Source of the DNA: Dethiosulfatarculus sandiegensis
GTDB lineage: Bacteria; Desulfobacterota; Desulfarculia; Desulfarculales; Desulfarculaceae
NCBI RefSeq assembly: GCF_000931935.2
Contig: NZ_AZAC01000011.1
Location: forward strand, 186,001 to 250,000
Direction: 5' to 3'
Length of the DNA: 64,000 nt
Both the position numbers and the translations under genes were made by a program. The notes under the pieces were generated by a model. It ran no database searches, was not told where the DNA came from, and saw nothing but the letters and a program-made list of their open reading frames with translations. Position 1 is the first letter of the stretch. Each line of letters begins with the position of its first letter. Shown here in pieces: positions 18,332 through 27,502 of this stretch.

Positions 18332-19246
18332 TCAGAGTTTCAGTCCGGGGGCCAGTTCCAGAATTTGGGACAACTGTTCCCCTCCCATATAGATTTGGCC
18401 TTCGGCCTGGCCCACAACAACCTGCAAGGCGTCTTTTCCACAGGCTATGATCAAAGGCGAAGTGCTTAAGACAGTTCCGGCAACAGCCTGTTCATTGCCC
18501 GACACCACCTTGGAGCGCCAAACAAACATTTTCTTGCTTCCAAGCAGATAAAAGGCACCGGGATAAGGAATGGTCACGGCCCTGACCAGATCGTGCACTC
18601 TCTGGGCAGGCATTTGCCAGTCAATAAGCCCGTCTTTGGGGCCCCTGCCCCCAAAATAAGTGACCTTGGCCTGATCCTGGTGCCTGGGCCTGGCCTTGCC
18701 CTCCTTTATCAATGGAAGGGCCCGGTTGAGCATTGTCCCGGCTGCGTGGGCCAATTTGTGGTGCAGATCAAGGGCCGTGTCATCAGGCTCAATCAAAAAG
18801 GACTCTTGATCCACAATATCGCCCTGATCGGGCTTTTCGGTCATGTAGTGCAAAGTTGCCCCGGATTGCTTTTCCCCATTCACCAACACCCAATTGACCG
18901 GGCAGCGTCCCCGATATGCAGGCAGGTAAGACCCGTGCAGGTTAAGGCAGCCTTGCGGAGGCAGGCCAAGGATCTCGCTTTTGATCATATTCCTGTAATA
19001 AAAGGAAAAAATGATATCCGGATCAAGCTCTCTGATCTTTTCCACCCATTCGGGCCGGTTGATATCAAAAGGGGCAAAGACCTTTATTCCCTTTTCCGCG
19101 GCTAAAAAGGCCAGGGAATCGAACCAGGTGTTTTCATTGGGATCATCAGCATGGGTAAATACCGCGGGAACTGAATATCCGTTTGCCAGAAGGGCCTTTA
19201 AGCCCACGCAACCCACGTTGTGATAGCCAAACAATAATGCGCGCAT
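18332..19246 (-). CDS. ArnA-type formyltransferase (stand-alone)
   Basis: A 304-residue N10-formyltetrahydrofolate-dependent formyltransferase closely resembling the N-terminal domain of ArnA, which formylates UDP-4-amino-4-deoxy-L-arabinose in lipid A modification. The catalytic triad lies at the same positions as in ArnA: Asn102 and His104 in NLHGSYLP, Asp140 in EKPDQGDIV; YHNVGCVGLKALL, FSFYYRNMI and RAVTIPYPGAFY are further matches. The C-terminal OB-like domain (LLIACGKDALQVV) is present. The decarboxylase half of ArnA is absent and no other arn gene is nearby, so the amino-sugar substrate may differ. ATG at 19246. Confidence 0.88.
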   Translation of the reverse strand: MRALLFGYHNVGCVGLKALLANGYSVPAVFTHADDPNENTWFDSLAFLAAEKGIKVFAPFDINRPEWVEKIRELDPDIIFSFYYRNMIKSEILGLPPQGCLNLHGSYLPAYRGRCPVNWVLVNGEKQSGATLHYMTEKPDQGDIVDQESFLIEPDDTALDLHHKLAHAAGTMLNRALPLIKEGKARPRHQDQAKVTYFGGRGPKDGLIDWQMPAQRVHDLVRAVTIPYPGAFYLLGSKKMFVWRSKVVSGNEQAVAGTVLSTSPLIIACGKDALQVVVGQAEGQIYMGGEQLSQILELAPGLKL

Positions 19247-19320
19247 AATTTTTTACCCAACACCCCTTGCCTAAAAACCGGATCAAGGCAAAGTACAAAC
19301 CCGATTTTTGTTTTGAACGC

Positions 19321-19522
19321 GGGCCATGGACCCCCCCTAAACTCTTCGAGTTTGGGGACCCCGAATGAACACCCCTAAACTCTCCGAGTTTGGGGACCCC
19401 GAATGGCGGCCCGCCGAATTGCGCGGCTTTCTTAAGACGAGTAATTCGAGCCACTTGGCATAACCGCGTTTTTGCCAAGCGGCCTCTGACAAAGTCCGGG
19501 AGGGCTTTGTCAGCAAGCTGGA
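19321..19522 (-). repeat. Intergenic structured repeat, copy B (with a tandem 38-nt unit)
   Basis: Read on the minus strand this 202-nt element starts TCCAGCTTGCTGACAAAG and ends GTCCATGGCCC. It aligns almost without gaps to 28805-28974 (copy C). It contains four hairpins: CTGACAAAG/CTTTGTCAG (19486-19513), CTTGGCA/TGCCAAG, a GGCGGGCCGCC palindrome, and a terminal hairpin framed by CCCC and GGGG with a bulged base. The terminal unit (34 nt plus a 4-nt spacer) is present twice in tandem here (19334-19367 and 19372-19405, one mismatch) and once in copy C. The element begins right after the hairpin that follows the 19551-20390 gene and has the same orientation as that gene. Confidence 0.85.
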
Positions 19523-19545
19523 CCGGGCCCCAAGGGGCCCGGTTT
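19523..19545. terminator. Hairpin downstream of the CxxC protein gene
   Basis: Perfect 10-bp stem ACCGGGCCCC / GGGGCCCGGT with an AA loop, a few nt past the stop of the 19551-20390 gene. No U-tract follows on the minus strand; the plus-strand side ends in TTT. It abuts the intergenic repeat. Confidence 0.6.
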
Positions 19546-19550
19546 GTGAT

Positions 19551-20390
19551 TTAATCTTTCAGCCAGTCAGGCAGGTCTTGTTTTTTAGTGCCTGCAAACT
19601 TACAGGCATAGCGACAGTTCTCGCAATCACCTTTGAAACCCGGCAAGGCAGGTTCGCCCTTTATGGATTCCACCAGGCTGATGGCCTTTTTTACATCCTC
19701 ATCTTCGCCGGTGACAGCCAACACCACAGCACCAGCAGACTCTCCCACTCCGCCCGAGGCCACATGAATCGCATCAACATCGGCCAGGATGTCAAAAGCC
19801 TCCAACTCCGTAATCACTATGGCATTGGGGATTATCCACATACCGAAATCAGCGCCCATGGTGTAATCAAAGGTCTTGGCTCCCACTGCCTCGGCTGCTT
19901 CTTCCACAGAAGGCACCATTTTTTCAAGGCCCACGGGCACCACGAATTTAAGCCCCTGGGATATGGCTATACCTGCGGTGGCGCCCATGGTGCCGCCGTC
20001 AAAACCTCCGATGGCCACGCCCACATTGCCATAGGCGTCCACGGCGTTAGCCCCTTTGATCAAAACCGTCTTGGGGTGAAAATGCTCATTCAAAACCTGG
20101 GGAGTTGTCTTGTCCGAGACCTTGCCCTTCTCAAGAATCACCGGCAGAGGATCCCGGCGAGACGCCTCTGTCACGCACATGAGCCGGTGGCTGTTGGTCC
20201 CCGCGGTAAACCTCTCCGGCCGGATCTCGGTTTTACCAGCCAGCTCCTGGGCCACATAACCGTTTGTGGTCCCGCCGTTGATTACCACATAGGCCTCTTT
20301 CAGGGCATCCTGAACCTCTTCAAGCTGAGCCACGGCCTTTGCAATAAGACGCCTGGATTCAGCCGGAGTCAGGGTAAACACAGCTTTCAT
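19551..20390 (-). CDS. Conserved protein of unknown function with C-terminal CxxCxxxC
   Basis: A 279-residue soluble protein I do not recognise with certainty. The N-terminal helix plus VVINGGTTNGYVAQEL, the KTVLIKGANAVDAYGNVGV segment and VVPVGLEKMVPS recall the CoA-transferase/LUD-like fold, with glycine-rich loops (GGFDGGTMGATAG) that could bind a nucleotide or CoA. The C-terminus carries CENCRYACKF, a possible metal or iron-sulfur ligand set. The ATG at 20390 has AGGAGAGG about 8 nt upstream; the GTG at 20399 lies too close to that site. No neighbour explains its job. Confidence 0.72.
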   Translation of the reverse strand: MKAVFTLTPAESRRLIAKAVAQLEEVQDALKEAYVVINGGTTNGYVAQELAGKTEIRPERFTAGTNSHRLMCVTEASRRDPLPVILEKGKVSDKTTPQVLNEHFHPKTVLIKGANAVDAYGNVGVAIGGFDGGTMGATAGIAISQGLKFVVPVGLEKMVPSVEEAAEAVGAKTFDYTMGADFGMWIIPNAIVITELEAFDILADVDAIHVASGGVGESAGAVVLAVTGEDEDVKKAISLVESIKGEPALPGFKGDCENCRYACKFAGTKKQDLPDWLKD

Positions 20391-20835
20391 GGCTTTCACC
20401 TCTCCTTTTGGTTCAAAAAAGCAGCATCAGAACCGGCAGGTTATGATCCTGTCGGCCCGGACCGTCTGTAAAAACTGTAGAGGGGCCTTTAACCGCATCA
20501 CCTTTAAAAAGATACGCAGTTAACGGCTAAGATACTTAAAGCACTCTTTGCCCCCCTTAGGGACAAAACCTACTCTACCAAAAAACGCCCATTTGAACGA
20601 GACCTGAGCTGCATGGTAATTAATTGTCAAGTAATGGAATTTTTTCCAGAATAAGGAAACTGTCACCCAAAGCCCTGTCCGGAAGGCTCTTAGAGAGCCG
20701 ACCCGAAGTCTGAAACTCATCCAAAAAACCAAGGGTTATCAGGGCCAGAGTAAGATAAGGGCCGGTAAAAACACCGAATTAAAAACCAATACGGTTTCGC
20801 TGAACGAAAACAAGCCAAAAAGATTTAGCAAACAG
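20391..20835. other. 445-bp intergenic region, nothing assigned
   Basis: Contains the upstream region of the CxxC protein gene and the 3' flank of the LysE gene. A 70-codon minus-strand frame at 20520-20732 has no ribosome site or family resemblance. No clear hairpin terminator is visible after the LysE gene. Confidence 0.4.
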
Positions 20836-21465
20836 CTAGTTAAAAAAAGCGGAGACAAGCATAACCATTCCGAACCCCATAACCACCAGTCCGGCTATCC
20901 GGTTCATCCAAAGCCTGAAGGAAGGGCCCATACCCGCCCCCAAAATTCCCACGCCAAGGCTCAAAAAAAGCCACCACCCGCAGGACCCGATAAAAACACC
21001 CGAAATCAGTATGGCGGGATCATGCCAGCCCTGTCCAGCCACCTTTAGCCCCAGGGCGGAGAAGACCGCCGCGAAAAACAAAACCGTCATGGGATTGGTC
21101 AGGGTGAGAAAAAAGGTGGAGAGAAAATCGCCGATAAGGCCGCGTTTGGATAAACGTCCGCCGTTTTTGTGGCTATAAGTGGGTTTGGCGCGCAGGGTGC
21201 GCAGGCCGATAGCCAAAAGAACCAAACCGCCGATAAGGCGAAATCCTGACTGATGTTCATTTAAAAGGGATTCAACCAACCCCACGCCCAATGCGGCGGC
21301 AATGGCAAAACAGGTATCGGCGCATGCCGCCCCAAGGCCGGAAAAAAAACCGCTCAAACGCCCTTTTTCCAAGGTGCGGCTAATGCATAAAGCGCCTATG
21401 GGCCCCACCGGTGCGGAAACGGAGATCCCTATAACGAGGCCCTGGGCCAATAAAAACACATTCAA
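20836..21465 (-). CDS. LysE/RhtB family exporter
   Basis: A 209-residue membrane protein with six hydrophobic segments, of the LysE amino-acid exporter family. The signature region GISVSAPVGPIGALCISRTLEKG near the N-terminus and TNPMTVLFFAAVFSALG in the centre are typical. The first in-frame start is TTG (21465) with AGGAAGGA just upstream; a GTG two codons on is an equally possible start. Substrate unknown. It is 20 nt downstream of the AlkD-like gene on the same strand, so the two are probably co-transcribed. Confidence 0.88.
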   Translation of the reverse strand: MNVFLLAQGLVIGISVSAPVGPIGALCISRTLEKGRLSGFFSGLGAACADTCFAIAAALGVGLVESLLNEHQSGFRLIGGLVLLAIGLRTLRAKPTYSHKNGGRLSKRGLIGDFLSTFFLTLTNPMTVLFFAAVFSALGLKVAGQGWHDPAILISGVFIGSCGWWLFLSLGVGILGAGMGPSFRLWMNRIAGLVVMGFGMVMLVSAFFN

Positions 21466-21485
21466 ATCCTTCCTGTGGAAATAGA

Positions 21486-22178
21486 TCAGGCCCGGCTACA
21501 TTTGGCCTGAAGCCTTTTCTGAACTTTCTCGCCTGTCAATTCGCGCAAGGCGTCTGCCGCTATCCAGCGGGCAGGCTTTGAATCAAGGCACCTCAGGCTG
21601 AGTGCCAGATCACAGGCAGACTTGTTCAATGCCGGATTTCTCTTACCTATCTGCCTCAACGCCCAGTTAACAGCCTTTTTAACAAAATTTCTCTGATCAG
21701 ACGCACCCTTTTTCAGCAAGGGAAAAAAATTTAAAAATTTTTGGTCCGGAGCTTTTTTATCATGAACAGCCAAAACAGCCATCATGGTGAAGCCTGCCCT
21801 TTTCTCATACTCAGGCTTTCTCTCGGCCCAAAGCGCCGCCTTTTCATAGGCAAAGGGAGTTTTATCAAAGAGGTTTGAACAACACTGGTCGCAGATATCC
21901 CAGGAATCAAAGTCCGAGACCCACTCTTCCATCTGTTTATCCGTCACCTGTGACGGATCGTCCACCATGGAGGCCAATATTCTGGCTTCATGAAACCCGG
22001 CCAGCCAAAGCTCTTGGGCTATCTCATGATCTGTGCCTATTTCCCTGGCCAGAGCGCGCAGCTTGGGAATTGGAATACCCTTGGTGTTCACGGCTCTTAT
22101 TCCGTGTCTGGCCTTATGGGCCAGAACCTTGAGATCCGCCGATTCTTCTAATTTATTTAAGATATAATTTATCTGCAT
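21486..22178 (-). CDS. AlkD-like DNA alkylation repair protein
   Basis: A 230-residue all-helical HEAT-like repeat protein of the DNA alkylation repair family, which in characterised members removes bulky or cationic alkylated bases without base flipping. Visible marks are IPKLRALAREIG, ILASMVDDPSQVTDKQMEEWVSDF (two parts), SWDICDQCC and KRAGFTMMAVLAVHDK, and FVKKAVNWALRQIGKRN. The ATG at 22178 has a normal spacing to a purine-rich stretch. It precedes the LysE gene by 20 nt. Confidence 0.87.
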   Translation of the reverse strand: MQINYILNKLEESADLKVLAHKARHGIRAVNTKGIPIPKLRALAREIGTDHEIAQELWLAGFHEARILASMVDDPSQVTDKQMEEWVSDFDSWDICDQCCSNLFDKTPFAYEKAALWAERKPEYEKRAGFTMMAVLAVHDKKAPDQKFLNFFPLLKKGASDQRNFVKKAVNWALRQIGKRNPALNKSACDLALSLRCLDSKPARWIAADALRELTGEKVQKRLQAKCSRA

Positions 22179-22512
22179 TCTTTTATATTCTCTTGGCCCC
22201 TAACATACCTCATCCCCCTTGAGCGGGCAAAATACCGCTGCCCAGATATACATAACTCCCGCCGCAGGTCAAGTGGGCTCTACTATTTAAATGTCACTTT
22301 CTTGAACCAAACTGTCCGATTCAACAAGCCGATATGCACCTTTCCCTCAAGTAATGTTCAGAATTTTCCTTTGATCTTTTACTCAAAAGGCCTGATCATT
22401 TTAGGAGTAACGCTTTTTAAACCCTCTTTCAGGGAAAAAATATTTAAGGAGTTTAATCAACTCTAATTTTTTAGGCAAAAGTTCCCCGGTGGGGGGACTT
22501 AAGGAGACGTAA
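22179..22512. other. Divergent promoter region between AlkD-like gene and chemoreceptor 1
   Basis: 334 bp without gene. The only structure seen is the hairpin at 22479-22500 directly before the chemoreceptor ribosome-binding site. No strong sigma-70 or sigma-28 box could be assigned. Confidence 0.4.
22479..22500 (+). promoter_or_regulatory. Hairpin abutting the Shine-Dalgarno of chemoreceptor 1
   Basis: AAGTTCCCC (22479-22487) pairs with GGGGGACTT (22492-22500) with one G-T pair; the AAGGAG ribosome site starts at the next base (22501) and the ATG is at 22513. It could modulate translation initiation. No riboswitch class is recognised. Confidence 0.3.
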
Positions 22513-24444
22513 ATGTCCATCAAGTGGAGACTAATTCTTTCCTTTGCAGCCACCATAATCACCCCTATCCTGATCCTGGCAATAACCATGGGCATAAGCA
22601 CCAGACAAAGCTCTGTTGATAGTTTTGTGGCGAGCATTAATGGAGCGCTGACCCAGGTCGATAATGCCATGAGTATTATGATTAGCGACGCCAAGGAAAA
22701 CGTTAAAATGGTCGCCACCCATCTGCCCACAACCCAGGCGGATGACAGCATAGTCAGTTATTTGAACACCACGGAAAAATCCCGTAAAGATCCCTCCCAA
22801 AAGGGGGGGGTGAACAGTGAGATTTTCGCTTTTTATGACCATATGCTTAAATCCCACGCTGACTATGACGCTGTTTTCATGGGCACGGTCGATGGAGGTT
22901 TTGTGATAGCCCCCATAATGGACCTTCCGGCAGGCTATGACCCCAGAATCAGGACCTGGTACAAGGAACCCATGGCTTCACCGGGGAAGGTAACCATCTC
23001 CAAGGCCTATCTAAGCGTAACCGGCGCACCGGTTGTCAGCATCTGCAAGGTTTTCAACGGGCCGGACGGAAAACCCCGCGGCGTGGCGGGCATAGACCTG
23101 GCTCTGAACAAGCTTTCGGATATTGTAAACAATATAAAGATAGGCAAGACAGGCTACGTAATGCTGATCCAGCAGGACGGAACCATACTGGCCAACCCCA
23201 AGGACAAGGCCCTCAACTTCAAAAAACTCGGAGAATTAGAAAGCGCGGGCATGAAGACGCTCGACGCCACGGAGCAGGGAAAAGCAGAGCTTAGCCTCAA
23301 TGACGTTGAATACCTGGCCTATATCTACAAATCCCCGAGCACTAACTGGAAAATCATTGGCCTCATCCAAACAGAGGAGGTCATGACTGAATTCAACCAC
23401 CTGATGTATCTGATGGCTCTTTTGGGGCTGGCCTTGCTGATTGTTTTCATGGTCGGCGCCTATTTCCTGTCTTTATCCATCACCAAACCCGTTATCCGCA
23501 TTGTGGATTCCTTGCGCAGGGGGGCAAATGAGGTGGCTTCCGCCTCCGGAGAACTTTCGGCAACCAGTCAGTCCCTGGCCGAGGGAAGTTCGGAGCAGGC
23601 TGCCTCTATTGAAGAGACTTCCGCCTCCCTGGAAGAAATCTCTTCCATGACCCGCCAAAACGCAGACAACGCAGGTCAGGCCAATTCACTGACCAAGCAG
23701 GCGAACGAAATCGTGGGCATGGCCAAGCAGTCCATGGATTCACTAACAGAATCCATGCAGGCCGTTTCCCAGGCCAGCGATGAGACATTCAAAATCATCA
23801 AGACAATCGATGAAATTGCCTTCCAGACCAATCTGCTGGCTTTGAACGCAGCCGTGGAAGCGGCCAGGGCCGGAGAAGCGGGAGCCGGATTCGCGGTTGT
23901 GGCGGACGAGGTCAGGAACCTGGCCATGAGAGCTGCTGAAGCGGCCAAAAACACGGCTACCCTGATTGAAGACAATGTAACCAAGATTAAGGAAGGCACG
24001 GAAAGCGTTACTGAAACAGATCAGGCCTTTGCCCAGGTTACCGAGGTTTCAGGCAAGGTTATGGGACTGGTGGCTGAAATCGCCCATGCTTCTAACGAGC
24101 AGGCCGAAGGCATAGAGCAGGTTAATAAAGCCATAGTATCCATGGACAAGGTTACCCAGGCGAATGCCGCCAATGCAGAGGAAGCCGCGGCCGCGTCAGA
24201 AGAAATGAGTGCCCAGGCCGAGACTATGCACGGTGTGGTGAAGGACCTTGCCTCCATGGTTGACGGCAAGGCCGAAGACAGTGACTCCGCAAGAATCCAA
24301 CCAAAGGCCAAAGTCCAACACGCCTCCCAGCCGGGCAAGAGTGCCGCCCCACCCAGATTGACTCACAACGCCCCCAAGGCGGCTCATCCTCAAGACCCCA
24401 AAAAAGTCATTCCTTTGGATGAAGACGATTTCAAGGATTTCTAG
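22513..24444 (+). CDS. Methyl-accepting chemotaxis protein 1 (dCache type)
   Basis: A 643-residue chemoreceptor. Membrane helix 1 spans about residues 8-30; a double-Cache periplasmic sensor follows ([59 protein letters not shown]), a fold that binds amino acids, amines or organic acids. Membrane helix 2 lies near residues 296-322, then HAMP and the methyl-accepting coiled coil with the conserved hairpin tip [20 protein letters not shown]. The C-terminus ends in an acidic DEDDFKDF tail. AAGGAG precedes the ATG by 6 nt. It is a paralogue of the next gene. Confidence 0.95.
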   Translation: MSIKWRLILSFAATIITPILILAITMGISTRQSSVDSFVASINGALTQVDNAMSIMISDAKENVKMVATHLPTTQADDSIVSYLNTTEKSRKDPSQKGGVNSEIFAFYDHMLKSHADYDAVFMGTVDGGFVIAPIMDLPAGYDPRIRTWYKEPMASPGKVTISKAYLSVTGAPVVSICKVFNGPDGKPRGVAGIDLALNKLSDIVNNIKIGKTGYVMLIQQDGTILANPKDKALNFKKLGELESAGMKTLDATEQGKAELSLNDVEYLAYIYKSPSTNWKIIGLIQTEEVMTEFNHLMYLMALLGLALLIVFMVGAYFLSLSITKPVIRIVDSLRRGANEVASASGELSATSQSLAEGSSEQAASIEETSASLEEISSMTRQNADNAGQANSLTKQANEIVGMAKQSMDSLTESMQAVSQASDETFKIIKTIDEIAFQTNLLALNAAVEAARAGEAGAGFAVVADEVRNLAMRAAEAAKNTATLIEDNVTKIKEGTESVTETDQAFAQVTEVSGKVMGLVAEIAHASNEQAEGIEQVNKAIVSMDKVTQANAANAEEAAAASEEMSAQAETMHGVVKDLASMVDGKAEDSDSARIQPKAKVQHASQPGKSAAPPRLTHNAPKAAHPQDPKKVIPLDEDDFKDF

Positions 24445-24523
24445 GGGAAAAATGCTCCTGAACTTAGAAAAAAATTTACCCAACCGGCCTTAAGCATAAA
24501 CCAAAAAAGACGTGTAAATACTA

Positions 24524-24549
24524 TGCCTTGTCTCGCAAGAGACAAGGCA
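24524..24549 (+). terminator. Terminator after chemoreceptor 1
   Basis: Perfect 11-bp stem TGCCTTGTCTC (24524-24534) / GAGACAAGGCA (24539-24549) capped by a GCAA tetraloop, 80 nt after the stop, followed by AAACTATTTT. Confidence 0.75.
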
Positions 24550-24802
24550 AAACTATTTTCAACCTGGGAAATAAGTACTTTTTTATTATCATTTTTATCA
24601 TCTTAAGCTGTTTACCTTCGCGGTAATTTTCATCATATTTGGGCCAAACGAGGGCTGGAAACAATCCGGAAAAAGCTATGATTACTAAAATTATTTCGAG
24701 AAGCCGGGGATATTTTTGGAAACAGCATTTTCCTGCGGGGGGCAGGCGTCAGGGAGCTATTAACCAGCCCCAAGCAAGATCATGGGGCGCAGCTGAGGAA
24801 TC
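24550..24802. other. Spacer between the two chemoreceptor genes
   Basis: 253 bp with no gene; it should contain the promoter of chemoreceptor 2. A TAAA/GCCG pair near 24684-24704 is 2 nt shorter than a flagellar sigma-28 promoter, so it was not called. Confidence 0.35.
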
Positions 24803-26629
24803 ATGAAAAATCTATCCATAAAGTGGCGGTTACTGCTGGCCTTTGCGGTAATCACAATCCTGCCGGTGCTTTTGATTTCAATCTACGTGGGCTTAAATAT
24901 TAAATCCGATGCGCTTCACAACTTTGAGCGCAGCCTTGAACGGGAATTGACCCAGGTGAACAACGCCATCAACATTCTGATTGATGATTCCCGGGAAAAC
25001 GTGGAGATGCTCAAGCTGAACCAGGCCGTTACCCAGGCGGGGCAAGCGTTGCCGGTTTACATAAAGGCCACCCAGGCCCAGACTTCAAAATCCGTAGCCG
25101 TCGGAAGCTCCAACCAAAGGCTTTTTGATTTCTTTAATACTGTTGCCAGATCACACAAAGACTACGACGCCGTGCTCATGGGAAGCGATAAAGGTGGTTT
25201 TATGGCTGCTCCCAATGTGAGCATCCCATCGGGATATGACCCCCGTAAAAGGCTTTGGTACCAAAAGGCCATGGCCAACCCGGGGCAAGTCATTATCTCA
25301 GATGCTTATCTAAGCACCACCGGCAAGGTGGTTATAACCACCTGCACCAAGGTTCAAGGCAGTTCCGGAGAATGGTCTGGAGTGGTTGGGGTTGATTTTG
25401 CACTTAACCGCCTTTCGGAAATCATCAACAACCTGAAGGTCGGAGACAGCGGCTATGTGATCATGGTCCAGGAAAACGGAGACATCCTGGCCCACCCCAG
25501 GGACAAATCTTTGCTTTTCAAAAAAATGGGTGAACTTAAGGAGGTGGGATACCGCAAACTGGCAAACAGCAAACAAGGGGCAACAGCCATAACCCTTGGG
25601 GAGAAAAATTATCTGGCCTATGTGTTCAACTCCCCGGAACTGAGCTGGAAAATGATCGGCTTGGTGGAAGAGGCGGAAATCTATGCTGATTACAGGCATT
25701 TTGTCAGAGTCATCGCGATCATGGGCATCGTTCTTTTGCTTCTGTTTTTAACCGTGGGCTGGTTCCTTGCCTCTTCCATATCCCGGCCCATCAAAAAGGT
25801 GGCCGGCGGTCTTTCCCAAAACGCAAGCCAGGTGGCCCTGGCCGCATCCCAGGTCTCTCAGGTAAGCGCCAACCTGGCCAAGGGCGCTTCAGAGCAAGTG
25901 GCCTCTATTGAAGAGACAGCCGCCTCATTGGAAGAGATGGCCGCCATGACCAACCAGAATGCAAACAATGCCAAGCAGGCGGACACCCTAAGCCAAAAAG
26001 CCAACCAGGCCATGCAGGAAGCCAAAGATCACATGAAGGCCCTGGGCGCATCCATGCACCGGGTTTCTGAAACCAGCCAAAAAACAACAAAAATAGTTAG
26101 CGCCATAAATGAAATATCCTTTCAAACCAATCTGTTGGCCTTAAACGCAGCGGTTGAAGCGGCCCGAGCCGGTGAGGCGGGCGCCGGATTCGCCGTGGTG
26201 GCGGAGGAAGTGCGCAGCCTGGCCCTGCGAGCTGCCGAGGCTGCCAGGGAAACTTCGGTTTTGCTGGAGGAAAATACTGAAACCATAAGGCAAAGCGTAG
26301 AAGGGACCGAACGCGCAGACCAGGCGTTGAATCAGGTTGGTGACGCAGCGGCCAAGGTCACCGCTTTAGTGGGAGAGATTGCCCAGGCCTCATCTGAACA
26401 GGCCCAAGGCATTCAACAGATGAATCAGGCCATGACCTCCATGGACCAGACAACTCAGGAAACCGCGGCCGGAGCAGAACAGACAGCCGCCACATCCCAG
26501 GAGATGAACGCCGGAGCAGGGGAGCTCCACAGAATGATAAATGACCTATCCTCTCTGGTTGACGGGGCGGGCAAGGTCCGGGAACAGAGTAAATCCAGTG
26601 AATCGGACCGCAGGCTTTTAAATCGCTAA
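24803..26629 (+). CDS. Methyl-accepting chemotaxis protein 2 (dCache type)
   Basis: A 608-residue chemoreceptor sharing layout and many residues with the gene upstream: N-terminal helix, double-Cache sensor ([47 protein letters not shown]), second membrane helix near residues 297-322, HAMP, and a signalling domain with [20 protein letters not shown]. It lacks the acidic C-terminal tail of paralogue 1. The sensor halves have diverged more than the signalling halves, pointing to different ligands. Its own promoter is likely, since a terminator separates the pair. Confidence 0.95.
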   Translation: MKNLSIKWRLLLAFAVITILPVLLISIYVGLNIKSDALHNFERSLERELTQVNNAINILIDDSRENVEMLKLNQAVTQAGQALPVYIKATQAQTSKSVAVGSSNQRLFDFFNTVARSHKDYDAVLMGSDKGGFMAAPNVSIPSGYDPRKRLWYQKAMANPGQVIISDAYLSTTGKVVITTCTKVQGSSGEWSGVVGVDFALNRLSEIINNLKVGDSGYVIMVQENGDILAHPRDKSLLFKKMGELKEVGYRKLANSKQGATAITLGEKNYLAYVFNSPELSWKMIGLVEEAEIYADYRHFVRVIAIMGIVLLLLFLTVGWFLASSISRPIKKVAGGLSQNASQVALAASQVSQVSANLAKGASEQVASIEETAASLEEMAAMTNQNANNAKQADTLSQKANQAMQEAKDHMKALGASMHRVSETSQKTTKIVSAINEISFQTNLLALNAAVEAARAGEAGAGFAVVAEEVRSLALRAAEAARETSVLLEENTETIRQSVEGTERADQALNQVGDAAAKVTALVGEIAQASSEQAQGIQQMNQAMTSMDQTTQETAAGAEQTAATSQEMNAGAGELHRMINDLSSLVDGAGKVREQSKSSESDRRLLNR

Positions 26630-26711
26630 GAAATAAGGCAGGGTCGCGTCAGCCGGAGAATCCCTCCCCCAGGCCTACCGCGAATCACACGTCAATTTAT
26701 CTATAATTCAA

Positions 26712-26742
26712 GGGCCTTGTCCAGTTTTACCGGGCAAGGCCC
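26712..26742 (+). terminator. Terminator after chemoreceptor 2
   Basis: Arms GGGCCTTGTCC (26712-26722) and GGGCAAGGCCC (26732-26742) pair over 11 bp with one G-T pair; ATTTTCCCC follows. It lies about 80 nt after the stop codon. Confidence 0.75.
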
Positions 26743-27005
26743 ATTTTCCCCTAACTTTTAAAAACCGTCATCCGGCCAAATTTCAGGAGAGCCTTTTCTG
26801 TGAGCTGTGACGTGCCGGATAGATGTACGCAGGCAACGCGCTTCGGGCTCTTTATCAACCATTAATTACGATTAAGCTTTGCCCGCGATAAGCCTGCCTT
26901 ATTGCGCCCGGCCCTTCAAGCCTAAGGAATATAATTGTAAAACCAATAATATAAATAATTTACCAACAGTACTACTTTAAAAACAACTATTTTGGTTTTG
27001 TTGGG
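26743..27005. other. Intergenic region, nothing assigned
   Basis: Between the chemoreceptor terminator and the ArsR promoter there is an unassigned, increasingly AT-rich stretch. No RNA gene or supported frame. Confidence 0.35.
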
Positions 27006-27058
27006 TTGTAACATGGCTGGGTGAGTGTTATTTTATATATGAACAAATGATCATATAT
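27006..27058 (+). promoter_or_regulatory. Promoter and ArsR/SmtB operator
   Basis: A -35 like TTGTAA (27006-27011) and -10 like TATTTT (27029-27034) are separated by exactly 17 nt. Directly downstream lies an imperfect 11-2-11 inverted repeat, ATATATGAACA (27035-27045) and TGATCATATAT (27048-27058), 10 of 11 positions paired. This is the size and TGAA-rich sequence typical of SmtB/ArsR operators, placed so that bound repressor blocks the transcription start. Confidence 0.7.
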
Positions 27059-27068
27059 GAGGAATAAA

Positions 27069-27446
27069 ATGACTCCCCAGAAAAAGGCAAAAATCGTAGA
27101 AGAAGAGGGTTGCCTGGTGCGCATGGTCCACTTAGACCGGGTCATAAAGGCCAGAGAGGCGGATCCTCCCCCCAAAGAGACAATGGCGACGGCGCGTATT
27201 TTCAAGGCCCTGGGTGATCCCAACCGGCTCAGGCTGATCATGGCTCTTTTAAAAGGAGAAATGTGCGTCTGCGACCTTTCCGCGTTTCTGGGGATCAGTG
27301 AGTCCGCCGCCAGCCATCAGCTCCGGCGTTTAAAAGATCTGGCCCTGGTGAAATCCCGCAGAGAAGGTCAGGTGCTTTACTACTCACTGGACGACGATCA
27401 TGTGGCCCAACTTCTGGATGTATGCCTGGAACATGTAAGACATTGA
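27069..27446 (+). CDS. ArsR/SmtB family metal-responsive repressor
   Basis: A 125-residue winged-helix metal sensor. The DNA-recognition helix is SESAASHQLRRLK. Candidate metal ligands: Cys15 and His21 in the N-terminal arm, Cys66 and Cys68 in EMCVCDL (the alpha-3 site of CadC/ArsR), and a His/Asp set in the last helix (DDDHVAQLL...CLEHVRH) like the alpha-5 site of zinc sensors. Such a combination fits Zn, Cd or Cu sensing. The ATG at 27069 follows a GAGG site by 6 nt; the earlier ATG at 27057 lies inside the operator. The efflux permease follows 56 nt later, so the pair is a self-regulated metal resistance operon. Confidence 0.9.
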   Translation: MTPQKKAKIVEEEGCLVRMVHLDRVIKAREADPPPKETMATARIFKALGDPNRLRLIMALLKGEMCVCDLSAFLGISESAASHQLRRLKDLALVKSRREGQVLYYSLDDDHVAQLLDVCLEHVRH

Positions 27447-27502
27447 AATATTACTAAAAAACTTTTCAGATCATCCAAAAATAAACGCGACAAGGTGTGA
27501 GA

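Noticed and set aside
19146..19478. 110-codon minus-strand frame over repeat copy B
   Set aside because: It starts inside the repeat and runs into the 5' end of the formyltransferase gene in another frame; explained by the repeat.
24684..24704. Sigma-28 (flagellar) promoter before chemoreceptor 2
   Set aside because: TAAA and GCCG boxes are present but 13 nt apart, not 15, and the second box departs from consensus.
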